Shown in pieces: positions 9,701-16,587 of a stretch of DNA of 64,000 nt. The stretch spans positions 2,480,001-2,544,000 of the forward strand of contig NZ_JACBZY010000001.1 in NCBI RefSeq assembly GCF_013408685.1, given 5' to 3'. The notes under the pieces are model-generated. The model did no database searches. It saw only the letters and a list, made by a program, of their open reading frames with translations, and was not told the origin of the DNA. Each line of letters begins with the position of its first letter. The stretch's first letter is position 1. Source of the DNA: Schumannella luteola (GTDB lineage Bacteria > Actinomycetota > Actinomycetes > Actinomycetales > Microbacteriaceae). A program made the translations under genes and the position numbers.

Positions 9701-10545
9701 CGGGAGACGACGTCCTCGTAGGCGGCGATGAACTCGCCGAAGCTCATGGTGTCGGCGCGCTTGATGCCGGGCACCATGAGCGCGCGGGTGCCGTCGGGCT
9801 TGGGCAGGTCGATCGCGATGCCGAGGTTGATGTGCGCCGGCGCGACGACGGAGGGCTTGCCCTCGACCTCGTCGTAGAAGACGTTCTGGCTCGGGAATTC
9901 CTCGAGCGCCCGCACCATCGCCCAGGCGATGAGGTGGGTGAAGGAGATCTTGCCGCCGCGGGCGCGACGCAGGTGGTTGTTGATGACGATGCGGTTGTCG
10001 ATCATCAGCTTGGCCGGGATGGTGCGCACGCTCGTCGCGGTCGGCACCGTCAGGCTCGCGTCCATGTTGGTCGCGATGGTCTTCGCGAGGCCGCGCAGCG
10101 GGGTGACGATGTCGGTCGTCTCGGGCTGCTCGGTCGCGGGCGCGGCGGCCGGCGCGTCGGCGGGGATCGGCTGCGGCTTCGGCTGGGCCGAGGTGGTGCG
10201 CGCGACCGGCGTGGTGCCCGTCGTGGTCGGCGGCTCGGTCGCGGGGGCGGGTGCCGAGGTCGCGGGCGCGGCCGGGGCCTCGGACGGCGCCGGCGCGGCC
10301 GGTGCCGCTGCGGTCGGTTCGGCGGAGGCCGTGCCGACGACGGGGATCGCGGTGGTCGGGGTCGGGTCGGAGGAGGCCGAGGCGGACGCCTGGGTGTGCC
10401 GTGCTTCGAGCACGGGCCACCAGCTCCGATCCACCGACTCCTTGTCGACGAGGTACCGCTCATACAACTCGTCGACGAGCCATTCGTTGGCTCCGAACGC
10501 TCCGGATTCGCCCTCCGGAGTAACACCGGTCACGTGGCTCGACAC
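6736..10545 (-). CDS. kgd: Multifunctional 2-oxoglutarate decarboxylase/dehydrogenase E1 with fused succinyltransferase domain
   Basis: 1269 aa fusion typical of Actinobacteria (Kgd/OdhA). Residues 1-45 are the N-terminal helix that docks partner subunits (NEWLVDELYERYLVDKESVD), 46-145 an Ala/Pro/Thr-rich linker, about 148-390 an E2o acyltransferase core with no lipoyl domain (catalytic YDHRVIQGAGSG), and the remainder the thiamine-diphosphate E1o part (AIGMAHRGRLNVLTNIAGK; GDASMAGQGIVVEALQMSQ; VVNNQIGFTT). The protein works with a separate lipoylated E2 and Lpd in the TCA cycle, or releases succinic semialdehyde, carboligating with glyoxylate. The GTG at 10545 is used as the start. GarA-type control is known for the family; no site for it can be judged here. 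Confidence 0.96.
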   Translation of the reverse strand: MSSHVTGVTPEGESGAFGANEWLVDELYERYLVDKESVDRSWWPVLEARHTQASASASSDPTPTTAIPVVGTASAEPTAAAPAAPAPSEAPAAPATSAPAPATEPPTTTGTTPVARTTSAQPKPQPIPADAPAAAPATEQPETTDIVTPLRGLAKTIATNMDASLTVPTATSVRTIPAKLMIDNRIVINNHLRRARGGKISFTHLIAWAMVRALEEFPSQNVFYDEVEGKPSVVAPAHINLGIAIDLPKPDGTRALMVPGIKRADTMSFGEFIAAYEDVVSRARKNKLTAADFQGVTISLTNPGGIGTEHSVPRLMKGQGAIIGAGALEYPAAFQGSAPKTLAELGIGKTITLTSTYDHRVIQGAGSGEFLKKVHERLIGQHDFYEEIFAALRIPYDPIHWAADINVDLSERVGKTSRVQELINSFRVRGHLMADIDPLEYKQRSHPDLDIATHGLTFWDLDREFVTGGFGGKRSALLRDILGVLRDSYCRTVGIEYMHIQDPEQRRWFQERLERPYEKPGHDEQLRVLSKLNEAEAFETFLQTKYVGQKRFSLEGGESLIPLLDEILQGAAEEGLDEVAIGMAHRGRLNVLTNIAGKTYGQIFREFEGTQDPRMQHGSGDVKYHLGTEGTFTAADGSEVAVYLAANPSHLEVVDGVLEGVVRAKQDRKGDGQFSTLPLLVHGDASMAGQGIVVEALQMSQLRAYKTGGTVHVVVNNQIGFTTSPLDARSSLYSTDVAKTIQAPVFHVNGDDPEAVIRVAEIAFDYRQKFKRDVVIDLVCYRRRGHNEGDDPSMTQPLMYNLISAKRSTRTLYMEALIGRGDITQEEYEATHQDFQDRLERAFAETHAAQTGTLPVITADGGAERDLERPGAQQNEDDRTGEPTSTAVDESVVQLIGDAHVSPPEGFAVHPKLQQLLKKRQTMTREGGIDWGFGELLAFGSLLTEGTPVRLVGQDARRGTFSSRQAVFHDRENGQEWLPLGNLADNQAKLWIYDSLLSEFAALGFEYGYSVERPDALVLWEAQFGDFVNGAQTVIDEFISAAEQKWNQRSSVVLLLPHGYEGQGPDHSSARIERFLQLAAEDNMTIARPSTPASYFHLLRRQAYARPRRPLIVFTPKSMLRLRGATSDVSAFTSGRFEPVIDDARIQDPNAVKRVLLHAGKLHYDLVAEAEKRETGDQIAFVRLEQFYPLPTEQVREVIARYPSAELVWVQDEPENQGAWPFVNQELAPQLDRPVRVVSRPASASPAAGSTKRSAAEQAEFVERAFQLD

Positions 10546-10575
10546 AGCCGACCGCCCACTCTCACTTGTTCGCTG

Positions 10576-10716
10576 CGAATAGATCAGGTTCCGGTGAGAC
10601 CGAAGTGCCTCTCGACAGCGGTCGCACCGCCTCCAACCCTAACGCTCGCGGAGGGGCCGGCGACGCCGTGAGCCGGGTGTCGGGCCGATACTTTCGGGGG
10701 TTTCTGCGGTTACCGT
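10576..10716. promoter_or_regulatory. Divergent kgd/guaB1 promoter region
   Basis: The 177-base gap between kgd and guaB1 holds a TACCGT -10 hexamer (10711-10716) 6 bases before the guaB1 ATG, fitting a leaderless transcript. For kgd, TATTCG on the minus strand (10576-10581) is the best but weak -10 candidate, giving a leader of about 25 bases. No operator repeat stands out. Confidence 0.45.
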
Positions 10717-10722
10717 GAGGGC

Positions 10723-12162
10723 ATGCGGTTCGTGAGGGATCTGCCCGCCCATGATCTGACCTACTCCGACGTCTTCCTGGTGCCCAGTCGGTCATCCGTG
10801 ACGAGTCGGCTCGACGTCGATCTCGCCCCCGACGACGGCTCCGGGGCGACGATCCCGATCGTCGCCGCGAACATGAATTCGGTCACCGGGCCTCGACTCG
10901 CGGCCTCGCTCGCGCGGCGCGGCGGGCTCGGCGTGCTGCCGCAGGATCTGCCGCTGCAGGATCTCGACGCGGCGATCCGCTGGGTCAAGCAGCAGTCGGT
11001 GCGGTGGGACACGGCGATCCGACTGCACGAGGACCAGACCGCGGCGGATGCGCGCGCGCAGGTTCCGGCGCTGCCCGGCTACGGCGTCGTGGTCGAGGAC
11101 GCGTCGGGTCGCGAGCTCGGCGCGATCCCGGCCGATCGTCTCGCGCACACGCTGCCCGACGCCCGGCTCGGCGATCTGGTGCAGGCGGATGTCGTCTCGC
11201 TCGACGCCGACGACATCGACTCCCCGCGCCGCGCCTTCGATCTGCTCGTCGACGCGGACAGCGAGTTCGCGACCGTGCGCGAGCACGGTCGCGTCGTCGG
11301 CACCCTCGGCCGGCGCAGCGCCCTCCGCAGCGCGCTCTACGCGCCGGCGGTGGATGCGGGCGGCCGCCTGCGCGTCGCCGCCGCGGTCGGAGTGAACGGC
11401 GATGTCGCCTCCAAGGCCCGCGCGCTCGTCGCGGCCGGCGTCGACGTGCTCGTCGTCGACACCGCGCACGGGCACCAGGAGCAGATGCTGCGCGCCCTCA
11501 AGATCGTGAGCGAGCTGAAGCTCGGCGTCCCCGTCGCGGCCGGCAACATCGTCACCGCCGACGGCGTGCGCGATCTCGTCGACGCGGGCGCCGACATCCT
11601 CAAGGTCGGGGTCGGACCGGGCGCCATGTGCACGACCCGCATGATGACCGCGGTCGGCCGCCCCCAGTTCTCGGCGGTGCTCGAGACGGCCGAGGCGGCG
11701 CGCGAGCTCGGCGCCACGGTCTGGGCCGACGGGGGAGTGCGCTACCCACGCGACGTCGCTCTCGCCCTGGCAGCGGGAGCGGCATCCGTCATGGTCGGCT
11801 CGTGGTTCGCCGGAACCGTCGAGGCGCCGGGCGAGCTCGAGACCGACCTCGACGGCCGCTCCTACAAGCAGAGCTGGGGCATGGCCTCGACCAAGGCCGT
11901 GCACGCACGCTTCGGCCGCCTCGACCCGTGGGAGCTCGCCCGCAAGGAGCTCTTCGCCGAAGGCATCTCGAGCTCGAAGATCTACCTCGACCCGCTGCGG
12001 CCCTCGCTCGAGGATCTGCTCGACATGATCACCTCGGGCGTGCGCAGCTCGTTCACCTACGCGGGCGCGACGAGCCTGGCGGAGTTCCGCGAGCGGGCCG
12101 TGGTCGGCGTGCAGAGCGCGGCCGGCTACGAGGAGGGCAAGGCGCTGCCGGTCTCGTGGTGA
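10723..12162 (+). CDS. guaB1: GuaB1 family IMP dehydrogenase-related protein (probable GMP reductase)
   Basis: 479 aa TIM-barrel protein of the IMPDH/GMPR superfamily with a two-CBS insert at about residues 95-210. The barrel shows YSDVFLVPSRSSVTSR at the start, the phosphate loop GVNGDVASKA and DTAHGHQEQML, and the nucleophile loop GPGAMCTTRMMTAVGRPQ; the flap contains SWGMASTKAVHARFGRLD. The GuaB1 subgroup in Actinobacteria is distinct from true IMPDH (GuaB2), and the mycobacterial member has been shown to act as a CBS-containing GMP reductase, so purine salvage (GMP to IMP) is the likely role. The initiation site looks leaderless. It is followed after 26 bases by the CNNM/CBS operon, which has its own promoter. 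Confidence 0.88.
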   Translation: MRFVRDLPAHDLTYSDVFLVPSRSSVTSRLDVDLAPDDGSGATIPIVAANMNSVTGPRLAASLARRGGLGVLPQDLPLQDLDAAIRWVKQQSVRWDTAIRLHEDQTAADARAQVPALPGYGVVVEDASGRELGAIPADRLAHTLPDARLGDLVQADVVSLDADDIDSPRRAFDLLVDADSEFATVREHGRVVGTLGRRSALRSALYAPAVDAGGRLRVAAAVGVNGDVASKARALVAAGVDVLVVDTAHGHQEQMLRALKIVSELKLGVPVAAGNIVTADGVRDLVDAGADILKVGVGPGAMCTTRMMTAVGRPQFSAVLETAEAARELGATVWADGGVRYPRDVALALAAGAASVMVGSWFAGTVEAPGELETDLDGRSYKQSWGMASTKAVHARFGRLDPWELARKELFAEGISSSKIYLDPLRPSLEDLLDMITSGVRSSFTYAGATSLAEFRERAVVGVQSAAGYEEGKALPVSW

Positions 12163-12172
12163 GGCCCGCCGC

Positions 12173-12178
12173 TATAGT
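12173..12178 (+). promoter_or_regulatory. -10 hexamer of the leader ORF and CNNM/CBS operon
   Basis: TATAGT, one of the best -10 matches in the window, 11 bases after the guaB1 stop and 10 bases before the ATG of the 35-codon leader ORF. Confidence 0.6.
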
Positions 12179-12188
12179 TGCCGCAATC

Positions 12189-12296
12189 ATGGACGACCCT
12201 CCATCTTCGCCCAGCCCCTCCTCCCACCATCCCGGCGCGCGCTCGAGCGTGCACGGCATCCGCGCCTCGTCCGCTGCGGGCGGTGATCGCGCGTGA
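12189..12296 (+). CDS. 35-residue leader peptide coupled to the downstream CNNM/CBS gene
   Basis: The ATG at 12189 lies 10 bases after a strong TATAGT hexamer and has no ribosome-binding site, so it is likely the first codon of a nearly leaderless mRNA. The peptide is Ser/Pro/His-rich (MDDPPSSPSPSSHHPGARSS then VHGIRASSAAGGDRA) with no signal or membrane segment. Its TGA (12294-12296) overlaps the GTG start of the next gene as GTGA. That geometry, and the lack of a good Shine-Dalgarno sequence before the GTG, suggest the short ORF exists to deliver ribosomes to the membrane protein gene. The peptide itself may have no function. Conservation of the frame in relatives would decide. Confidence 0.5.
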   Translation: MDDPPSSPSPSSHHPGARSSVHGIRASSAAGGDRA

Positions 12297-13675
12297 GCTA
12301 CGAGTGGATCCTGCTCATCGTCGGCGTGCTGCTGACGATCGGCACCGGCTTCTTCGTGGCGAGCGAGTTCTCGCTCGTGAACCTCGACCGCGCCGACCTC
12401 GAGCAGCGCCGCGACAAGGGCGAGGGGATGCTGAACCCGGTCATCGGGGCGCTCAAGGTCACCTCGACGCACCTCTCGAGCGCGCAGCTCGGCATCACCC
12501 TGACGACCCTGCTGACCGGTTTCACGCTCGAGCCGGCCTTCAGCCACTACCTCGAGCCGGTGATCGCGGCGATCGGGCTCCCCGAGCCGGCGGTCGCGCC
12601 GATCGCGACCGTCGTGGCGATCATCGTGGCGACGCTGCTGTCGATGATCCTCGGCGAGCTCGTGCCCAAGAACTTCGCGATCGCGGTGCCGCGCGCGACG
12701 GCGAAGATCGTCATCCCGTTCCAGGTCGGCTTCACGCTCGTCTTCAAGCCCTTCGTGGCGCTGCTCAACAACACGGCCAACGCGATCCTGCGCGGCATCG
12801 GCATCGAGCCGAAGGAGGAGCTGAGCTCCGCGCGCACGGCCGAGGAGCTGCGCAGCCTGCTGCGCCGCAGCGCCTCGGAGGGCGCGCTCGACCGCGAGAC
12901 CGCGACGCTGCTGTCGCGCACCCTCGCCTTCTCCGAGCACTCCGCCTCCGATGCGATGACCCCGCGCCCGCGCGTGGCGAGCATCGATCGCACCCAGTCG
13001 GCGCAGGACGTGATCTGGCTCGCCCGGCGCACCGGCTTCTCGCGCTTCCCGGTGATCGACGACGACATCGATGACGTCGTCGGGGTCGTGCACCTGAAGC
13101 AGGCCGTGAGCGTGCCGCGCGACCGGCGGGAGCAGGTGCCGGTGTCGGCGCTGCAGACCGAGGCGCTGCGGGTTCCCGAGACGATGGGCCTCGACTCGCT
13201 GCTGGGTGAGCTGCGCGGTCGCGGCTATCAGATGGCCGTCGTGATGGACGAGTACGGCGGAACCGCCGGCGTCGTGACGCTCGAGGATCTGGTCGAGGAG
13301 CTCGTCGGCGAGGTGTCGGATGAGCACGACCGCTCGCGTGCCGACGTGGTACGCAGCCGGGGCTGGCTGACCTTCCCCGGAGCTCTGCGCCCCGACGAGC
13401 TGCAGGAGCGCGCGAACGTGACCGTGCCCGAGGAGGGCCCCTACGAGACCGTCGCGGGCTGGATCATGAGCGAGCTCGGGCGCCTGGCGCAGGTCGGCGA
13501 CACGGTCGAGGTCGAGGCGGGCGCGTTCCGCGTCGAGCGGATGGACGGCCGCCGTATCGACCGGGTGCGCTTCACCCCGCGCTCGGATGACGAGAGCGGG
13601 GCCGGTGCAGCGAACGCGGCGGGAACGGCGGGATCCGCCGACCCGGCTGAGCGGACGAAGGGAGGCCGCGCATGA
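12293..13675 (+). CDS. Hemolysin/CNNM-type membrane protein with CBS pair and CorC/HlyC domain
   Basis: 460 aa. A DUF21/CNNM transmembrane domain (residues 1-200, starting YEWILLIVGVLLTIGTGFFV with the family segments SSAQLGITLTTLLTG and LGELVPKNFAIAVP) is followed by two CBS motifs (about 220-340) and a C-terminal CorC_HlyC domain (about 355-430, EEGPYETVAGWIMSELGRL). Bacterial members export magnesium or cobalt or support ion homeostasis; calling it a hemolysin is historical. The start is the GTG at 12293, overlapping the leader ORF. The gene overlaps its paralogue downstream by 4 bases, so two CNNM proteins are made from one mRNA, possibly as a heterodimer. Confidence 0.9.
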   Translation: MSYEWILLIVGVLLTIGTGFFVASEFSLVNLDRADLEQRRDKGEGMLNPVIGALKVTSTHLSSAQLGITLTTLLTGFTLEPAFSHYLEPVIAAIGLPEPAVAPIATVVAIIVATLLSMILGELVPKNFAIAVPRATAKIVIPFQVGFTLVFKPFVALLNNTANAILRGIGIEPKEELSSARTAEELRSLLRRSASEGALDRETATLLSRTLAFSEHSASDAMTPRPRVASIDRTQSAQDVIWLARRTGFSRFPVIDDDIDDVVGVVHLKQAVSVPRDRREQVPVSALQTEALRVPETMGLDSLLGELRGRGYQMAVVMDEYGGTAGVVTLEDLVEELVGEVSDEHDRSRADVVRSRGWLTFPGALRPDELQERANVTVPEEGPYETVAGWIMSELGRLAQVGDTVEVEAGAFRVERMDGRRIDRVRFTPRSDDESGAGAANAAGTAGSADPAERTKGGRA

Positions 13676-14709
13676 ACGACGTGCTGGGAATCGTATGGCT
13701 CGTCATCCTGCTGCTCGTCAACGCCTTCTTCGTCGGCGCCGAGTTCGCCGTCATCTCGGCGCGTCGCTCGCAGATCGAGCCGCGCGCCGAGGCCGGGTCG
13801 CGCTCGGCCCGCACCGCGCTGTGGGCGATGGAGCACGCGACGCAGATGCTCGCGACGAGCCAGCTCGGCATCACCGTCTGCTCGCTGCTGATCCTCAACG
13901 TCTCCGAGCCCGCCATCCACCACCTGCTCGAGGTGCCGCTGGGGCTGACCCCGCTGCCCGAGGGCGTGATCACGACGGTCGCCTTCATCATCACGCTGAC
14001 CGTCGTCTCGTTCCTGCACGTGGTGTTCGGCGAGATGGTGCCGAAGAACCTGTCGTTCTCGGTGCCCGACCGCGCCGTGCTGCTGCTCGCGCCGCCGCTC
14101 GTGTTCGTGTCGACCGTGTTCCGGCCGATCATCTGGCTGCTCAACGAGACCGCGAACGGCGTGCTGCGGCTGTTCCGCATCGAGCCGAAGAACGAGGCCG
14201 CGAGCGCCTTCACGGTGGATGAGGTGGCGACGATCGTCGCGACGTCCACTCGCGAGGGCCTGCTCAGCGACACGACGGGCGCGCTCAGCAACGCCTTCGA
14301 GTTCACGGAGAAGACGGTGCGCGACATCGCGGTGCAGATGCCGCAGCTCGTCACCCTGCCCGAGGACGCCTCGCCGGCGGACGTCGAGCGCGCTGTCGCG
14401 CAGCACGGCTTCAGCCGCTACGTGCTCGTCGACGAGGCGGGCGAGCCGACCGGCTACGTTCACCTCAAGGACGTCATCGACGTCGACGACGACGAGTCGG
14501 AGGAGCCGGTGCCGCCGAAGCGCATCCGCCAGCTCGTCTCGGTCTACCGGGATGCGGAGCTCGAGGACGCGCTGACGATCATGCGCCGCTCGGGGTTGCA
14601 CGTCGCGCGCGCCTTCGACGAGGAGGGCGCCACCCGCGGCGTCGTCTTCCTCGAGGACATCATCGAGGAGCTCGTCGGCGAGGTGCAGGACGCGACGCGG
14701 AGGCGCTAG
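13672..14709 (+). CDS. Second CNNM/CBS membrane protein, lacking the CorC/HlyC domain
   Basis: 345 aa paralogue of the preceding gene. It has the DUF21 membrane domain (IVWLVILLLVNAFFVGAEFA; TSQLGITVCSLLILN; FGEMVPKNLSFSVPDRA) and two CBS repeats, but ends right after VFLEDIIEELVGEVQDATRRR, where the first protein continues into CorC_HlyC. The absence of the C-terminal domain is normal for the second member of these actinobacterial pairs rather than a truncation, because the stop is followed at once by a stem-loop. It starts at an ATGA overlap (13672-13675). Role as for its partner: cation homeostasis at the membrane. Confidence 0.9.
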   Translation: MNDVLGIVWLVILLLVNAFFVGAEFAVISARRSQIEPRAEAGSRSARTALWAMEHATQMLATSQLGITVCSLLILNVSEPAIHHLLEVPLGLTPLPEGVITTVAFIITLTVVSFLHVVFGEMVPKNLSFSVPDRAVLLLAPPLVFVSTVFRPIIWLLNETANGVLRLFRIEPKNEAASAFTVDEVATIVATSTREGLLSDTTGALSNAFEFTEKTVRDIAVQMPQLVTLPEDASPADVERAVAQHGFSRYVLVDEAGEPTGYVHLKDVIDVDDDESEEPVPPKRIRQLVSVYRDAELEDALTIMRRSGLHVARAFDEEGATRGVVFLEDIIEELVGEVQDATRRR

Positions 14710-14711
14710 CC

Positions 14712-14743
14712 GGAGTGGTGCGGCTTCGTCCCCTCACCACTCC
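14712..14743. terminator. Bidirectional stem-loop between the CBS gene and the old yellow enzyme gene
   Basis: GGAGTGGTG (14712-14720) pairs with CACCACTCC (14735-14743), 14-base loop. It lies between convergent genes and includes the stop of the minus-strand gene. Confidence 0.6.
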
Positions 14744-15825
14744 CGGTTCGTGCGCGCTCGCAGGTACTGCGGCGGCCACGGGGCGGCGTCCACGCCGAGC
14801 TCGTGCGCGGCGCGCAGCGCCCAGTGAGGGTCGCGCAGCGTGGCGCGGCCGAGCAGCACGGCGTCGGCGCGGCCCTGCTCGACGACCTCGGCGGCCTGCC
14901 GGGGCGTGACGATGAGTCCGACGGCCGCCGTCGGCGCTCCCGCCTCGGCGACCCGCTCGGCGAAGCGCACCTGGTAGCCGGGGCCGAGCGGCACGGTGAC
15001 GCCGCCGACGAGTCCGCCGGTGGAGACGTCGAAGAGATCGGCGCCGTCGTCGCGCAGCCAGCCGGCGACCTCGACGGTCTGCTCCGCATCCCAGCCGCCG
15101 TCGGCCCAGTCGGTCGCGGAGACGCGGACGAGCAACGGCACGTCGGTCCCGACCTCGGCCCGTACGGCGCGCACGACCTCGCGCAGCAGACGGGCGCGGT
15201 TCTCGAGGCTGCCGCCGTAGGCGTCGTCGCGGATGTTCGAGAGCGGCGAGAGGAACTGGTGCAGCAGATAGCCGTGCGCGGCGTGGATCTCGACCAGGTC
15301 GAACCCGGCGTCGAGCGCGCGACGGGCTGCTGCCCGGAAGGCGGCGACGATGCCGGGCAGTTCGGCGAGATCGAGGGCGCGCGGGTCGGCGTAGTCCTCG
15401 AGCGGCACGGCGGACGGGGCCACGGTGGTCCATCCGCCCTCGTCGAGCGGCACGGACTGCGAGCCGGGCGCGCGGCCGGCCTCGGTCGGCCACGACGATC
15501 CCTTGCGTCCGGCGTGCGCGAGCTGCACGCCGCTCGCGGCGCCCTGCGAGCGGATGAAGTCGGTCACCCGGTGCCAGCCGGCGACCTGGTCGTCGTTCCA
15601 CAGTCCGGTGTCCTGCGCCGAGATGCGTCCCTCGGGGGTCACCGCGGTCGCCTCGGCGATCACGAGCCCGGCGCCGCCGCGGGCGAGGGCGCCGAGGTGC
15701 ACGAGGTGCCAGTCGGTGGGCACGCCGTCGCGCGCGGTGACGCTGTACTGGCACATCGGCGGGATCCAGATGCGGTTGCGGATCTCGAGCGCGCGCAGGC
15801 GGATCGGGTCGAAGAGCGTGGGCAC
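14734..15825 (-). CDS. NADH:flavin oxidoreductase, old yellow enzyme family (YqjM-like)
   Basis: 363 aa FMN-dependent ene-reductase fold. The N-terminus TLFDPIRLRALEIRNRIWIP leads to MCQYSV, where the Cys typical of the YqjM class sits near the flavin. Further on are HLVHLGALARGGAGLVIAEA, the catalytic-site QLAHAGRKGS, the HAAHGYLLHQFLSPLSN loop and the C-terminal FMN-phosphate region DAVLLGRATLRDPHW. Such enzymes reduce activated C=C bonds and are often stress-linked. The GTG at 15825 is chosen because GGGAGG lies 7 bases upstream; a longer in-frame N-terminus reaching 15921 would be Pro/Ser-rich and unlike the family. It faces the CBS operon and follows a HAD gene with a 100-base gap. Confidence 0.9.
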   Translation of the reverse strand: MPTLFDPIRLRALEIRNRIWIPPMCQYSVTARDGVPTDWHLVHLGALARGGAGLVIAEATAVTPEGRISAQDTGLWNDDQVAGWHRVTDFIRSQGAASGVQLAHAGRKGSSWPTEAGRAPGSQSVPLDEGGWTTVAPSAVPLEDYADPRALDLAELPGIVAAFRAAARRALDAGFDLVEIHAAHGYLLHQFLSPLSNIRDDAYGGSLENRARLLREVVRAVRAEVGTDVPLLVRVSATDWADGGWDAEQTVEVAGWLRDDGADLFDVSTGGLVGGVTVPLGPGYQVRFAERVAEAGAPTAAVGLIVTPRQAAEVVEQGRADAVLLGRATLRDPHWALRAAHELGVDAAPWPPQYLRARTNREW

Positions 15826-15925
15826 GGGGCCTCCCGGGGCGGTGGAGCGATGGACGAGCGAGGGGGACGGCGGCGAGGGCTGCGCGGCGGGCGATCGCTG
15901 CGAACGGCCGGGCGCCGCCACGGGA

Positions 15926-16537
15926 TCAGGCGAGCGAGAGCAGGAAGACCCGCAGGGCGTCCGGCGTCGTGAACAGGTGCCCTGTTCCGCCGACGGCCTC
16001 GACGCCGGCGATGTTCTCGGCGCGGTCGTCGATCAGCACGAGGCGATCGGTCGGCACACCGAGCTCCTCGGCGACGAGTTCGAACAGCCGCGCATCCGGC
16101 TTGAGCAGCTCGTGCTCGGCGCTGACGAAGACGCGCTCGAGACGGGAGCCGAGCGGTGATCCCCGATACGGCGAGGCGAAGTCGTGGCCCGCGTTCGACA
16201 GCAGCGCGACGCGCGTGCCGCCCTGCAGCAGCTCGTCGACCAGGCGCACGGTGCCCGGTTCGACCGTCAGCCAGCCGCGCAGATCGGCCGACCAGAGCGC
16301 GTGCCTCGTGGCGAGGTCGAACTCGCGGCCGACGCTCGCGCCGATGCGGGTCCAGAACTCGTCGACCGTGATCGCGCCCTGGTCGAGCGGATGCCGCAGC
16401 CGCTGGTACTCGGGCCAGATCTCGTCTCCGCCGCCCGCGATCCACTCGATCGCCCGCCGATCGTCGTCGCTCGGTGCGAGCGAGACCACCTGTCCGTAGT
16501 CGAGCAGCACCACGCGGTCGGGGATCGAGATCGCCAT
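15926..16537 (-). CDS. HAD-family hydrolase (subfamily IA)
   Basis: 203 aa. Motif I is VLLDYGQVV, with the nucleophile Asp in the D-x-G form seen in YihX-like phosphatases; motif II is LLSNAG, motif III the Lys in ELLKPDARLF and motif IV LIDDRAENI. The residues between form a small helical cap (about 20-85). A phosphatase for a small sugar phosphate is likely but no substrate can be named. The ATG at 16537 follows a TAGCGT hexamer by 6 bases and is divergent from the NAD(P)H-hydrate dehydratase gene with only 50 bases between the starts. Confidence 0.82.
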   Translation of the reverse strand: MAISIPDRVVLLDYGQVVSLAPSDDDRRAIEWIAGGGDEIWPEYQRLRHPLDQGAITVDEFWTRIGASVGREFDLATRHALWSADLRGWLTVEPGTVRLVDELLQGGTRVALLSNAGHDFASPYRGSPLGSRLERVFVSAEHELLKPDARLFELVAEELGVPTDRLVLIDDRAENIAGVEAVGGTGHLFTTPDALRVFLLSLA

Positions 16538-16543
16538 GCGCCC

Positions 16544-16581
16544 ACGCTATTGCGCCGGGTGTCATGACGGCTGGCTAGGGT
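16544..16581. promoter_or_regulatory. Back-to-back leaderless promoters of the HAD and NnrD genes
   Basis: TAGCGT on the minus strand (16544-16549) serves the HAD gene; TAGGGT on the plus strand (16576-16581) serves the dehydratase gene. Each lies 6 bases from its start codon, with 26 bases between the hexamers. Confidence 0.55.
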
Positions 16582-16587
16582 GACGAC

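Noticed and set aside
6382-10671. A plus-strand open frame of 1429 codons opposite kgd
   Set aside because: It is the antisense shadow of kgd, caused by high GC content. Its product is Arg/Ala/Val/Glu repeats without domain signatures, while the minus strand encodes an intact known enzyme.
12189-12292. The leader ORF as part of a longer gene in the guaB1 +1 frame (11004-12296)
   Set aside because: That frame is a shadow of guaB1 through most of its length. Only the last 35 codons have their own promoter and overlap geometry.
14734-15921. N-terminal extension of the old yellow enzyme to 15921
   Set aside because: The added 32 residues are Pro/Ser/Arg-rich and not in the family, and a Shine-Dalgarno sequence marks GTG at 15825.
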